Assembly (NCBI GenBank): GCA_964404745.1
Contig: CAYOLG010000008.1
Span: 1-64,000, forward strand
DNA: 64,000 bases
From: Pelagisphaera sp964404745
GTDB taxonomy: Bacteria > Verrucomicrobiota > Verrucomicrobiia > Opitutales > Opitutaceae
Direction of reading: 5' to 3'
Made by a program: the position numbers and the translations under genes. Numbering within the stretch: position 1 is the first letter of the stretch; each line of letters starts with the position of its first letter. The notes under the pieces were generated by a model. That model was not told where the DNA came from and ran no database searches. It worked only from the letters and a program-made list of their open reading frames with translations. Shown piece after piece: positions 8,862 through 17,446 of the stretch.

Positions 8862-9581
8862 ATGAATATCATTTTATTCGAAGCCAGCGAAATTGATAAT
8901 CCTTTGGACCGCCAGGATCCTCGGGCCAACCATATTCTCAAGATCCTCCGTCGCGGAATAGGGGATACGCTTGATGTAGGCGTGGTTAATGGAATGAGGG
9001 GAAAGGCTAGGCTCGAGAGAATTGGGAAGGAGAGCCTATCTCTCAAGTTCGAGCTGAACGAGATGGAGCTTCCACTGTACCCGATCGAACTTATCGTGGG
9101 GCTATCCCGGCCGCAAACGAACCGGAGAATTCTCCGAGAGGCAACTAGCTTAGGCGTAAGGCGCATATCGTTTGCGCAGACGGATAGAAGCGAACCGTCT
9201 TACGCGGAATCACGACTCTGGATTTCGGGGGAATGGAAACGGCACATTGTGGATGGGGCGGCTCAAGGCTTTTCTACAAGAATACCGGAAGTTGGCTTTG
9301 GCCTAAAACTTGAAGATTCGATTGCGAGCTTGTCGGGCGATCAGCAACGAATCGCTCTCGACAACTATGAGGCCGATACCCATTTATTGGATACGAAGAC
9401 GAAGTATCCGAACATCGTTTTAGCTATCGGTTCCGAAAGGGGCTGGTCCGGTGACGAGCGGGAATTGCTGAGAAGCAACGGATTCGAATTGGCCCATCTT
9501 GGATCGCGTCCACTAAGGACAGAAGCTGCCGTGGTCGCCGGTTTGGCGATGATCGTGGGGCGAATCGGGCAGAGCGGTTAA
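8862..9581 (+). CDS. rsmE: 16S rRNA (uracil-1498-N3)-methyltransferase RsmE
   Basis: SPOUT-family rRNA methyltransferase that modifies U1498 of 16S rRNA with SAM. The 239-residue length is normal. An N-terminal PUA-like part (HILKILRRGIGDTLDVG) precedes the SPOUT domain. Its trefoil-knot SAM site is visible as LAIGSERGWS near residues 187-196 and LGSRPLRTEAAVV near 207-219. The gene starts 6 bases after dctQM and is probably cotranscribed, although the functions are unrelated. Confidence 0.93.
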   Translation: MNIILFEASEIDNPLDRQDPRANHILKILRRGIGDTLDVGVVNGMRGKARLERIGKESLSLKFELNEMELPLYPIELIVGLSRPQTNRRILREATSLGVRRISFAQTDRSEPSYAESRLWISGEWKRHIVDGAAQGFSTRIPEVGFGLKLEDSIASLSGDQQRIALDNYEADTHLLDTKTKYPNIVLAIGSERGWSGDERELLRSNGFELAHLGSRPLRTEAAVVAGLAMIVGRIGQSG

Positions 9582-9949
9582 TGAGGAACGGGAGAGAAAT
9601 AGCGTTTAGAAGGTTGCTTAGGTCTCACTATCCGCAGCCAGTCGATTTAGATAAGGTTCATTGCCTAGGCTGATAATGGGAGTGTCCAGCAATCTTGAAA
9701 TTTGTAGGGTTGTCGCTTGCGGCGACCTTGTAAGTAGAGTGCCAATCGGCTCTACGGACCCTGCAAGCGGTATGCACGTCAACTCAAGCTCGCCGGGAGG
9801 TCGAGCGCCACCTTTTACCATCGGTTTCAAGGGTGGAACTCGACGTCCTGGGGAGTTCATTTCCCGATCTTTGGGTTAAGTTGACGCCAATGCGGAAGCG
9901 GGGACCCTAAGCCGTACAACTCGATAGCATCTTTTAATTAGAACACTCC
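9582..9949. repeat. gene-free region built of palindromic repeats
   Basis: This 368-base stretch between the convergent rsmE and rsmD has no supported gene. At 9703-9727 is a copy of a TGTAGGGTTGTCGCTTGCGG repeat, also seen at 16334-16411. At 9770-9895 lies a larger palindromic element. Its ends resemble GTATGCACGTCAACTCAAGC and the inverse TTAAGTTGACGCCAATGCGG. Its inner arms are 9786-9812 and 9832-9858, pairing at about 20 of 27 positions. The inner arm begins GGGTGGAACTCGAC and recurs exactly at 23493 and in modified form at 43308. Confidence 0.65.
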
Positions 9950-10519
9950 CTAAGTCTCAATTTGGTCTCGCCGATAGAATAGAGCGGTGGGCTGACCGGT
10001 TCCTTTGCCAATCCTCTTGCACAGAGCCCAGCCTCGGAAATCGTATTCAAAATTGCCTGGCGCTTCTAGTATAAATAGTCCATCTTCTTTCAGGATTTTG
10101 TCTACGGTCCGAAAGAGTTCCGTTCCGATTGAATCCAGATGCTCGTAGGGAGGGTCTGCGAAAACGAGGTCGAATTGCTTGCTGGAGAAAGAGCCGGGCT
10201 TCGTTGCGTCCTGCGGGAGGACTGCCGCACTCAGTCGATGGATTCCCATGCTTTTGGCCACGATGGCGATATTCCTGCGGATCATTTCGCAAGCCATGCG
10301 ATTCTTTTCTACGAATGCAGCTGAGAACGCTCCCCTACTGAGAGCTTCTAATCCATAGGAACCGGTGCCGGCGAAAAGGTCGCATACGGCGGCTTTCTCA
10401 ATCCGTTTTCCGAGGCTGGAGAATATGCCTTGCCTCAATCGATCGGTCGCAGGCCGATGAACCGAAGACTTGGATACGCTCAAGGCCACCCCGCGCGCTT
10501 TTCCGCCAGAAATGCGCAT
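9950..10519 (-). CDS. rsmD: 16S rRNA (guanine-966-N2)-methyltransferase RsmD
   Basis: Class I SAM-dependent methyltransferase that methylates G966 of 16S rRNA. The 189-residue protein starts MRISGGKARG, the usual RsmD opening, followed by RPATDRLRQGIFSSLG, typical of the family. The SAM site VCDLFAGTGSYGLEALSRGA and the catalytic NPPY-type motif, here DPPYE near residues 123-127, are clear. It lies 13 bases after the exbB-like gene and may be the last gene of that minus-strand operon. Confidence 0.92.
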   Translation of the reverse strand: MRISGGKARGVALSVSKSSVHRPATDRLRQGIFSSLGKRIEKAAVCDLFAGTGSYGLEALSRGAFSAAFVEKNRMACEMIRRNIAIVAKSMGIHRLSAAVLPQDATKPGSFSSKQFDLVFADPPYEHLDSIGTELFRTVDKILKEDGLFILEAPGNFEYDFRGWALCKRIGKGTGQPTALFYRRDQIET

Positions 10520-10532
10520 AGTGGTTAGCCGT

Positions 10533-11531
10533 TTATAGAAGAGTTTCTAGACATTCGCTAACAGCATTAGCTCGCTGAGTGTTTTCTACCAGCCGATTAT
10601 TGAGCCGATTGCTGAAATAGGAATGGGCGATCATGGCAGGAATTCCAATGCACAGTCCAGTAGCGGTCGTGATTAGGGCTTCGCCAATATTCCCGGCCAG
10701 CAATTCTGGACGGCCCATACCGCCGGCGGACATTGTCTGAAAGGCTCCGATCATCCCGCTTACCGTGCCTAGCAATCCAATCATAGGCGAGACTGTAGCG
10801 ATAACGTTGATGTAGTGTATCCATTGGCCTACAGCATGCTCTTCCAGTTCGAATTGCTCGTGAACGGTTTCGTCCAGTTTTCCCCGATCGATCGCTTCGG
10901 CATCAGGGTCGAATTTGTCAAAGGCCAATGACAGCGCTCGTCCGAGCAAGGCGGGTTCTTGCTTGGCTGCAGAGATCGCTTCGTCCAGCTTTCCGCTTTT
11001 GCAGAGGCTCTCGATGCGCTCGCTAAATCGCTCGGTCCCGAATCGTGTCGCTTTTGTCTCTCGCGAGCAATGTATAATCAGGTAGATCAGAGCTAGAGAG
11101 CAAATTCCGAGCGGGGCCATTGCCCAACCGCCTTGCTCGATCATATTCCACAAGGAGGAAGGGTTCGTTTCGGCTTGGGCATCATCTTGCCCGAATGCCT
11201 GGTATACTCCGATTGAGTGGATAGCTAATACCACCCGCCAAAAAGAATGAGTAAATAGCGGTGGCCGAAACGGGCTTGAGCAAGGCGACTTGACGCCAGC
11301 GCGGGTCAGAGGCCCGTATGGCGGCGAGCAACGCCGCTCAAGCCCGTTTCGGCCACGTTGCCTAGGGGAATGCGTCTCAGAATCCAAGTTCGCAGCGTTC
11401 GCCAATGCCAGACGACACCGGTGTCGCCAGATATCGGCCGCCTCGCGCTGCTTGGATCTGAGAAAGCACCATTGGATCATTCTTTTTGGTGGATGGTATA
11501 AGGTTATTGTGATTCTCGTGGGGATTTTCAT
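10533..11531 (-). CDS. MotA/TolQ/ExbB proton channel family protein with in-frame inserted element
   Basis: ExbB/TolQ-type membrane protein, normally part of a proton-driven complex acting across the periplasm. Three membrane segments are visible (MAPLGICSLALIYLIIH; INVIATVSPMIGLLGTVSGM; ITTATGLCIGIPAMIAHSYF), including the conserved P-x-x-GLLGTV block. ATG 11531, 16 bases after the upstream stop, opens a frame that crosses a 270-base MITE-like element (11229-11498) without a stop. Removing the element and one TTA copy restores a signal peptide, MKIPTRITITLAIHSIGVYQ, and a protein of about 242 residues. Internal initiation at GTG 11234 is an alternative. No ExbD partner gene is adjacent. Confidence 0.85.
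   Translation of the reverse strand: MKIPTRITITLYHPPKRMIQWCFLRSKQREAADIWRHRCRLALANAANLDSETHSPRQRGRNGLERRCSPPYGPLTRAGVKSPCSSPFRPPLFTHSFWRVVLAIHSIGVYQAFGQDDAQAETNPSSLWNMIEQGGWAMAPLGICSLALIYLIIHCSRETKATRFGTERFSERIESLCKSGKLDEAISAAKQEPALLGRALSLAFDKFDPDAEAIDRGKLDETVHEQFELEEHAVGQWIHYINVIATVSPMIGLLGTVSGMIGAFQTMSAGGMGRPELLAGNIGEALITTATGLCIGIPAMIAHSYFSNRLNNRLVENTQRANAVSECLETLL
11229..11498. mobile_element. 270-bp MITE-like element inserted in exbB-like gene
   Basis: The element is bounded by TAA on the plus strand at 11226-11228 and 11499-11501, a 3-base target duplication. Terminal inverted repeats (about 22 bases, three mismatches) run inward as TACCACCCGCCAAAAAGAAT and the inverse of ATTCTTTTTGGTGGATGGTA. 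Inside is a perfect 21-bp inverted repeat, 11261-11281 with 11336-11356. There is also an imperfect pair near 11374-11396 / 11446-11463, and a GACACCGGTGTC palindrome at 11414. It has no transposase. A 3-base TNA duplication would fit mobilisation by an IS1031-group IS5 transposase, which is inference. Confidence 0.75.
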
Positions 11532-11547
11532 GATTTGGATTCCGAGT

Positions 11548-12459
11548 TTAGGGTTTGCCGATAAGCTTGAAGATCGGGTTGGCATTCCGTTTGAATTGGT
11601 TCGAGCGATTTTCGGTCCTCGATCCGTCTTCGCTTTGCCTATCTGCGTCTGCCAGCGGCGCTGACCAACGAAAGTTTTTAGGCAGAACGAATTCTAGGTC
11701 TCGCATTTCTGATTTGAGCTGGTGGGCTAGGGCCCGTTCGCCTGTTTTGAAAGCCGATATGATGGCTATGGCGTAAGCTTCCTCTAAATACGGAGGTCGA
11801 GAGGGCGGTGAGAATACGATTGGGTTCAGCGCTATCCAAAGCGCTGTTTCGTAATCATCTTCTATGAGGGCAATATTTGCCAGCGTCACCCAGGGCAAGG
11901 CGCTAGTTTGGCAAGACTGGCCTGCTTCGATCCACTGTCTGCCGTAGTATGCGGACTCGCTTGGGCGATCCAAATTCCAGGCTGCTATGATCTGCAGTTC
12001 TTGCCCCCTTAATTTTGCTTCACTCGAGGAGAGTTTACTAAGCCAGAGTTTAGCCCTTTCCAAAGCATCCACTGCTCTTCCAGTTAAAATGTAGGATTCG
12101 AGTAGATAGGTAAAAATGGACTCGTCTTCAGGGCTCAACAATTCCAGGTAGGGAAGTCGTTTAAGGGCGAGATTCTCGAGCAAAGCGGTCGATTCACTAG
12201 GATGGCGTTTGGAAAAGCCGTCGATCGCATCCTGTCTACTAATTGAGTCAGAAAATTCGATACGTTCGATTTCGTCCAATCGATAGCGAAGCTCGGCTTG
12301 GTTGTTCGAATCCCCGACAATAATCGAGAGATAGCCGCCCACGCTACCCGCTAATCCGCCATGGAATATCCTGCCATCGGAGAGTTCGATGGTATCCGCG
12401 GAAACGGACAAAGGGACGATGACGGCAAGGGACTGGAAAAAGCTGAAAATACGGGTCAT
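11548..12459 (-). CDS. exported TPR-like protein of unknown function
   Basis: A 303-residue protein with a signal peptide (FSFFQSLAVIVPLSVSA, cleavage near residue 21). A short beta-rich part follows (TIELSDGRIFHGGLAGSVGGY), recalling small domains that bind DNA-independent ligands at exported TPR N-termini. A helical repeat region follows (LLESYILTGRAVDALERAKLWL, WVTLANIALIEDDYETALWIAL), typical of TPR folds. Its start overlaps the 937-residue TPR gene by 4 bases (ATGA), and the exbB-like gene follows 16 bases later. The operon suggests a periplasmic scaffold for an ExbB-type machine. The basic, Asn-rich tail is probably disordered. Confidence 0.75.
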   Translation of the reverse strand: MTRIFSFFQSLAVIVPLSVSADTIELSDGRIFHGGLAGSVGGYLSIIVGDSNNQAELRYRLDEIERIEFSDSISRQDAIDGFSKRHPSESTALLENLALKRLPYLELLSPEDESIFTYLLESYILTGRAVDALERAKLWLSKLSSSEAKLRGQELQIIAAWNLDRPSESAYYGRQWIEAGQSCQTSALPWVTLANIALIEDDYETALWIALNPIVFSPPSRPPYLEEAYAIAIISAFKTGERALAHQLKSEMRDLEFVLPKNFRWSAPLADADRQSEDGSRTENRSNQFKRNANPIFKLIGKP

Positions 12460-15269
12460 GACGGTGGGGTTTTGTTAAGCGATGCCAGCAGCTGTTTTGC
12501 CTTCTGGTAGGATTCGGTATGCCGATACTCCGAACGCCTCATAAACTCCTCGAGGACTTCCTTCGCTTTGGCCGGCTCCTCGATCTCCGTAAGATGCTGG
12601 GCGCTTTGCAGGTAGCCAGTGGCCGAGGCATCTATCGCTCCCGGATACAGCGTGAAAACCCGTTGGCAATAGGCGATCGCTTGCTCGAGTTGACCCTGCC
12701 GTTTTTTCAGTCCCGCTAGTTGCAATAGGCAGTTTGCTTTTTGGTTGCTGCTGGCCCACCTGTAGGAGAGGGCGTTCTCGAGCGTTTCTTGGGCCCGGCT
12801 AAATTCATCGACTTCCGTCCTTAGCTTCCCTTCCAGAATCAGGCTATCGACGAAAATGGGAAGGTCGATGGCGCTGAACCCCATTCGGTTTAACCAACCG
12901 AGGGCAACGGCGTGTTCCTCGGCCCTGGATTCCTCAACGGCGAAACCGAAATAGGCATAAGGCGTGTAATTACTATCAGGAAACAAAGTAGTGAGCCGAT
13001 CAAGCATAGCTGGCCCTGAATTGAACTCCAATTGGGTCAATTCTAGTCCCACGTGGGCAAGGCATTCGGGAGGCAGCTGCTCGATCGGGATCTCGTTGGC
13101 CAATGCTAGAAGCGCTACTCGGCTTTGATAGATATGGTCGGCTTCTTTTAGCTCCAAGACATGGAACAGCCAATAGCGACCCGCCAATCTGAAACGGCCT
13201 TCCGCCAGAGCGTTGTCCTTGAGCAGCAGGGCTTGAATAGGCTCGATTGTATCCAGAACTCTGATGACCTCCATCATATTCTCGGCAACGGGGCTGTCGC
13301 CTTCGTCAGCGATCGCTTCTTGAAGCAATCGATGGGCGCGGTCCGTTTCTCCTAGCTGCAGGTAGAGATCTGCGGTCATTAGCTGAATCTCAGTTCTTTT
13401 GAACGGGTCTCGTGTTAGCTTGAATTGAGCCCCCAAAGATTCTAGAGCCTCGGAAATGCGGCCGAGCTCTCTGGTGGTTTGAGCCGATTGGATGGCCGCC
13501 AGATGGCCGATTTCCTCGATCTCGCCCGGCACCGCCTGGTATTGCTCAAGGGCTGCTTCCAATTCGTTGTCCGCGGCGTAGGCGTCGCCCAAAAGGAGTC
13601 GGGCTTCGTATTGTCTGGGATGACCCGAGTACCTGTCTGCGAACTCGAGAAGAGAAGTTGCGCATTTTGTGTAATCGTAAGTGGAATACAGACAACAAGC
13701 GTAGCGATAATGGGCTTCTCCGCGAACTTCCCTATTTTGCGAAGCCGTCATTAGAGATGCGAAGATGGGCAAAGATCCGTTGAAGTCGTTTTGCAGAAAA
13801 TGGCTGATTCCCCTCCACAAGATGGCTCGATCTACTAGGTCGCTACTGGTGGCCTCTTCTTCAACTTGGCTGAAGTCGGAGTGCGCGTTCCCATAGCTCG
13901 CGATCCTGAGATAGCATTGTCCTCGTTGATAAGTGGATACAGTCCTAAGAATGGGATCAGCCGCATCGGTGATCAACTCAGACAAGGCAGCGATGGCATC
14001 CTCGTAGCGACCGGCGTCAATCAAAGTATGGGCAATCAGCGAGAGCGCATCATCTACCGATTCCGATGCTGGGTGGGCCTTGAGGTAGTCACGAGCGATG
14101 GCGATCGCCGAGGAGTAGCGATTAAGTTCTTTGGCAGCGAGTATCCAATTGAAGTGGGCAACCTCGGCTACTTCTGTATTTGCAGTTTGGCTCAGCCGTT
14201 CGAAAATCAACCAGGCCTCATGCCCTCGCTTGGCGAGGAGGGTGGATCGGCCGCGTCGAAGTTGAAGCGGTTCCGAATAGTCATCCGATTTTTCCAGAGC
14301 GGATAGCTGGGCGGCTGCGCCTGCGATAAGCTGCTCGTAGAAATCCGTCCACATAATGCCGCCCATTCCAACGCTGTCTTTGCGGGACTGGAACGTCTGT
14401 TTGAGGTTGCCGAGCTTTCGCTTCTGTTTCTCGACGAGCGCGTCTTTCGAAGGCGTGAGCCGGTAAGCTTGCCTAGCCTCTTCGATAAATCCGTTGGATA
14501 GGAAAAGGTCCCCAGCCTCGATTGACAAAAAGGCGAGCAAGGCCATCTCGGGCATTGTATCCGATTCCCAATGACGGCCGAGCAGAGTTTTTGCCGCTTG
14601 TGGATAATCCTTCTGGTCCAATTGAGCTTGCAGAAGTCGAATCCGAGCATGGGTCCTGATTCGTATGGCGGTGGCCGTGCTCTCGGAAACCCGTTCGAGG
14701 ATGGAGGACGCGGTGGCGAAATCGCTTTGCCTGGCATGGATATCGGCCTCATGTATCCAGGCGATGCTTTGTTGGGAGACCGACTGAGTCGCGTCTCGAA
14801 AGCGGGCGAAGGCGTCTAATGCTTCGACGAAGGCTCCTTTGTTTTTCAAGGCCGAGGCAACGGTGTACTTGACAAAAAGGTCCTGCCCGGAGTCTGAACT
14901 TTCCTCGCTAGCGAATTGTTGCAGGGAAGCGATTGCCTGATCGAATAGACCGGCCTTTAGGGCGGCATAGCCAGCAAGCGGAGCGATCTTCGATCCGAGT
15001 CGATTGGCTTCCCACTCCGGTTCAGACGAGTAAACCGACTCGAGTTTCTGAAAAGCATTGGCAGCCTGAACGTAATCTCCAGAAGCGAATGCTTCCGCTC
15101 CCCGATTGACCAGGTCCGACATGGTTTCGAACTCAATCGTTTGCGACGAAGCGAATGTCAGTATTGCAAGCATGGCCAACGTCGCCGCACTCCAAAAGCG
15201 ACATTGAGCGGCTTTGAGAGCGGGCGAGTCAGCATTGCAGAGAGATTCCGTGGTCAGCAGGCGGGGCAA
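12456..15269 (-). CDS. large exported tetratricopeptide repeat protein
   Basis: A 937-residue protein made almost wholly of TPR-type helical pairs, for example VNRGAEAFASGDYVQAANAF near residues 53-72, YAALKAGLFDQAIASLQQF, and AQETLENALSYRW near the C-terminus. A hydrophobic stretch (FWSAATLAMLAILTFASS, residues 25-42) acts as signal peptide or membrane anchor. The start is uncertain; residue 33 is also Met. Similar long TPR proteins are often encoded with ExbB/ExbD-type channels. It is the first gene of the minus-strand cluster leading to exbB and rsmD. Function unknown. Confidence 0.82.
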   Translation of the reverse strand: MPRLLTTESLCNADSPALKAAQCRFWSAATLAMLAILTFASSQTIEFETMSDLVNRGAEAFASGDYVQAANAFQKLESVYSSEPEWEANRLGSKIAPLAGYAALKAGLFDQAIASLQQFASEESSDSGQDLFVKYTVASALKNKGAFVEALDAFARFRDATQSVSQQSIAWIHEADIHARQSDFATASSILERVSESTATAIRIRTHARIRLLQAQLDQKDYPQAAKTLLGRHWESDTMPEMALLAFLSIEAGDLFLSNGFIEEARQAYRLTPSKDALVEKQKRKLGNLKQTFQSRKDSVGMGGIMWTDFYEQLIAGAAAQLSALEKSDDYSEPLQLRRGRSTLLAKRGHEAWLIFERLSQTANTEVAEVAHFNWILAAKELNRYSSAIAIARDYLKAHPASESVDDALSLIAHTLIDAGRYEDAIAALSELITDAADPILRTVSTYQRGQCYLRIASYGNAHSDFSQVEEEATSSDLVDRAILWRGISHFLQNDFNGSLPIFASLMTASQNREVRGEAHYRYACCLYSTYDYTKCATSLLEFADRYSGHPRQYEARLLLGDAYAADNELEAALEQYQAVPGEIEEIGHLAAIQSAQTTRELGRISEALESLGAQFKLTRDPFKRTEIQLMTADLYLQLGETDRAHRLLQEAIADEGDSPVAENMMEVIRVLDTIEPIQALLLKDNALAEGRFRLAGRYWLFHVLELKEADHIYQSRVALLALANEIPIEQLPPECLAHVGLELTQLEFNSGPAMLDRLTTLFPDSNYTPYAYFGFAVEESRAEEHAVALGWLNRMGFSAIDLPIFVDSLILEGKLRTEVDEFSRAQETLENALSYRWASSNQKANCLLQLAGLKKRQGQLEQAIAYCQRVFTLYPGAIDASATGYLQSAQHLTEIEEPAKAKEVLEEFMRRSEYRHTESYQKAKQLLASLNKTPPS

Positions 15270-15312
15270 ACTTAAAGGGGTAACAAGGGCTATTTATTGA
15301 AAGTTGGAGCGT

Positions 15313-16188
15313 TTAGATAAGCATAGAAAATAGGTTTTGGCGATCATTGAATTCAAATCGAGTAGAATCGATCAGGCTAGCGGTTTCTAGGGTGTCCAGG
15401 TTCAATTCTTCTAGCGCCCAGACGAACTCCGATGGGAGGGGGCTATCCGGATCGAATTGCTTCAAATTCTCCGCCAGCCAGATCGCTGCAGTCAGGATGG
15501 CTGTGGAGCGAAGAAAACGGGCGGCTGGCTTGGGATTCGATTGTTGCCTGATGGGTTGCCAGATTTCCGGCTCGAACTGCCAGTGCCTCAGTAGTTCGAA
15601 CCCGGCTTGCAGGTGCGTTATCCCAAAACGCTCGCTCTCCGCCTCGATCAAGGCGCTTCGAGCTCGAGTTTTGATCATTCGTTTAGTTCTTCCGAGCTTT
15701 TCGAAATACAGGTTGATCGCCAGTTTCCCGATTGCGTGAAGCAATCCTGTGATATAGGGAGCATTGAGATCGTCCCCGGTGCGCTTGGCGACAACTTCCG
15801 AGGCAACAGCAACAGCGATGCATTCGTCCGCGTACTCGGTAGCGGTAATGCCGTAAATTGGTAGCGCTTGGTAAAAGCAATCGTGAGCGATCACCACGCT
15901 GAGCGCTTTGTGAACCTCGTTAAAACCTATTCGGGCTATGGCGGACTCGATATCGTTCAGCTTAACGGCGCAGCCGTAGTAGGCGCTGTTGGTTACCCTG
16001 AGTATATGGGCCGCGATTGACGGATCCATCTTTATTAGAGAAGCAATGTAATCCAGCCCTGTGTCCTCGTCCTCGATCAGCTTAGAGAGCCGGGAGAATA
16101 TTTTCGGCGAGGCCGGAAGCTGCGAAGAAAATTCGAGCAGTACGGGGATCGCAACTTGGCTGTCTTCGGAGGGCATGCTGATGAACAA
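15313..16188 (-). CDS. HDOD domain protein
   Basis: Predicted signalling protein with an HDOD domain, a relative of HD phosphohydrolases that usually lacks the metal-binding residues. The domain spans roughly residues 18-215. Visible features are LPASPKIFSRLSKLIEDED, IKMDPSIAAHILRVTNSAYYG and TGLLHAIGKLAINLYF, where the HD pair is replaced by H-A. The start could be ATG 16188 or ATG 16176 (MPSEDS). A second HDOD protein lies at 47410-48372. Function beyond signalling is unknown. Confidence 0.88.
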   Translation of the reverse strand: MFISMPSEDSQVAIPVLLEFSSQLPASPKIFSRLSKLIEDEDTGLDYIASLIKMDPSIAAHILRVTNSAYYGCAVKLNDIESAIARIGFNEVHKALSVVIAHDCFYQALPIYGITATEYADECIAVAVASEVVAKRTGDDLNAPYITGLLHAIGKLAINLYFEKLGRTKRMIKTRARSALIEAESERFGITHLQAGFELLRHWQFEPEIWQPIRQQSNPKPAARFLRSTAILTAAIWLAENLKQFDPDSPLPSEFVWALEELNLDTLETASLIDSTRFEFNDRQNLFSMLI

Positions 16189-16505
16189 TTTAGACGAACG
16201 GGAGTGAATGTTCCGTAATCGCCCGGGATAGGCAATGCTTTCGTGAAAAAACAGAGTCGGGGCGATTGGATTGGCTGAGGCAAAAAAGTCTTAACCGTTT
16301 ATTGGCAATGACTAGTAGGGTAGACCGAAACCATGTAGGGTCTTCGCTAGCGGAGACCGCAGGAGTAACTACCGTTTAGGCAACGTGTTCGCTGCAAGCA
16401 ACGACCCTACAATAAAAATCCATATGTGGTCCGGTTCCATTCTGGACCGGTCATGTTGGCCAGAGGCCTCGGTCAACCCTGGCTAAGGTTCTCTCGGTTT
16501 ACAAA
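16189..16505. repeat. gene-free region with inverted TGTAGGGTC repeat
   Basis: Between the HDOD gene and tRNA-Pro there is no supported gene. Arms at 16334-16352 (TGTAGGGTCTTCGCTAGCG) and 16393-16411 (TGCAAGCAACGACCCTACA) form an inverted repeat matching at about 15 of 19 positions. A third copy lies at 9703-9727. Further along, 16427-16451 contains a GGTCC...GGACC hairpin with no T tract. Confidence 0.55.
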
Positions 16506-16582
16506 TGGTCGGGGCGATTGGATTCGAACCAACGGCCTCCTGGTCCCAAACCAGGCGCTCTACCAGGCTAAGCTACGCCCCG
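16506..16582 (-). tRNA. tRNA-Pro (TGG anticodon)
   Basis: Read on the minus strand, the 7-bp acceptor stem CGGGGCG/CGCCCCG encloses a D arm (TAGCTTAGCCTGGTAGAGC), an anticodon stem CCTGG/CCAGG with loop TTTGGGA, and a T arm with GGTTCGAATCC. The anticodon is TGG, which reads CCA proline codons. A discriminator A and an encoded CCA tail occupy 16506-16509. The secondary structure is complete, so the gene should be functional. Confidence 0.96.
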
Positions 16583-16742
16583 AAAAAGAGGGCGTAAAAA
16601 GAGGTGTATTCGGTTGGGCTGTCAAGAATATCTTGAAATCCTGGCATAATGGCAGAACAACTAGGGGAGTCTTTGCCTGTGACGCGAGTTGTGCCATTAC
16701 GGCCTCGCTGATGACGCATTGAAAAAAGAAATCATTATTGCT

Positions 16743-17369
16743 ATGGATAATCTCTCCTCCGCCGATCTGGATTCGAGTTCGAAGACGCCTTTATTTATTG
16801 GCATAGCGGCCGTGATCATCGCCCTGACAGGCTTTATTCTTGGGTGGCTAGGGTTTTCCAAGGCGAACGAATTGGAAGGCCAACTAGCAGCGATTTCCGG
16901 AGCAACCGACACAATCAGCAATCTGGAATCTACGGTTGAGTCGAATGCGGAAATGCTTCGAAAGGCGGCTGGCAAGATAACCTCGATTGAGTCGAGTCTC
17001 GGCCAGGTGACGGATGGAGTTCAGAAAGACATCGCCTCTGTGAAGACGAGTATGCGTACTTTAGCTATCCAGGCAGGAACCGCCCTCAAGAAAGCGGAAG
17101 CTTTGGAGCAAGCAGGTGTGCGCGCCGCCCCCGCTGCCGCTACTCGACCATCAGCTCCAGCCTCATCTCAGACCAAGTCGGATGGAGACACTCCAGCCAT
17201 TATTGGGGAAACGACGACCCATAAGATCGAAGCAGGGGACACCTACCAGAAGCTGGGGACGCGCTACAAAGTGGGTGTCAACGATATCGTCGACGCTAAC
17301 CCCGGAGTCGACCCTAGGCGCTTGCGTATAGGTCAGGAAATCATCATTCCAGTCCCACAAAACGATTAG
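16743..17369 (+). CDS. membrane-anchored coiled-coil protein with C-terminal LysM domain
   Basis: About 208 residues from ATG 16743. An N-terminal cytoplasmic stub is followed by one membrane segment (LFIGIAAVIIALTGFILGWLGF). A coiled-coil stretch follows (ELEGQLAAISGATDTISNL and onward), then an Ala/Pro-rich linker. One LysM domain covers the last 45 residues (HKIEAGDTYQKLGTRYKV ... RLRIGQEIIIP). LysM domains bind peptidoglycan, so the protein probably links the inner membrane to the cell wall. An earlier in-frame ATG at 16689 is less likely because it lengthens the N-terminus without adding a signal. Confidence 0.85.
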   Translation: MDNLSSADLDSSSKTPLFIGIAAVIIALTGFILGWLGFSKANELEGQLAAISGATDTISNLESTVESNAEMLRKAAGKITSIESSLGQVTDGVQKDIASVKTSMRTLAIQAGTALKKAEALEQAGVRAAPAAATRPSAPASSQTKSDGDTPAIIGETTTHKIEAGDTYQKLGTRYKVGVNDIVDANPGVDPRRLRIGQEIIIPVPQND

Positions 17370-17446
17370 CGGTCTCACGGAAAAGGGCGAACTCCCTGGC
17401 GATTATCGCCTGTGTTTCGTTCGAAACGCTCTCCGCCTTGAATCTG

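Noticed and set aside
11532..11585. Upstream start for the exbB-like gene at 11585
   Set aside because: It overlaps the end of the preceding TPR gene, and the segment has no signal-like character; ATG 11531 makes a better start.
16426..16722. Plus-strand frame of 98 codons across the tRNA region
   Set aside because: It runs antisense through tRNA-Pro and contains the familiar spurious translation of a tRNA complement.
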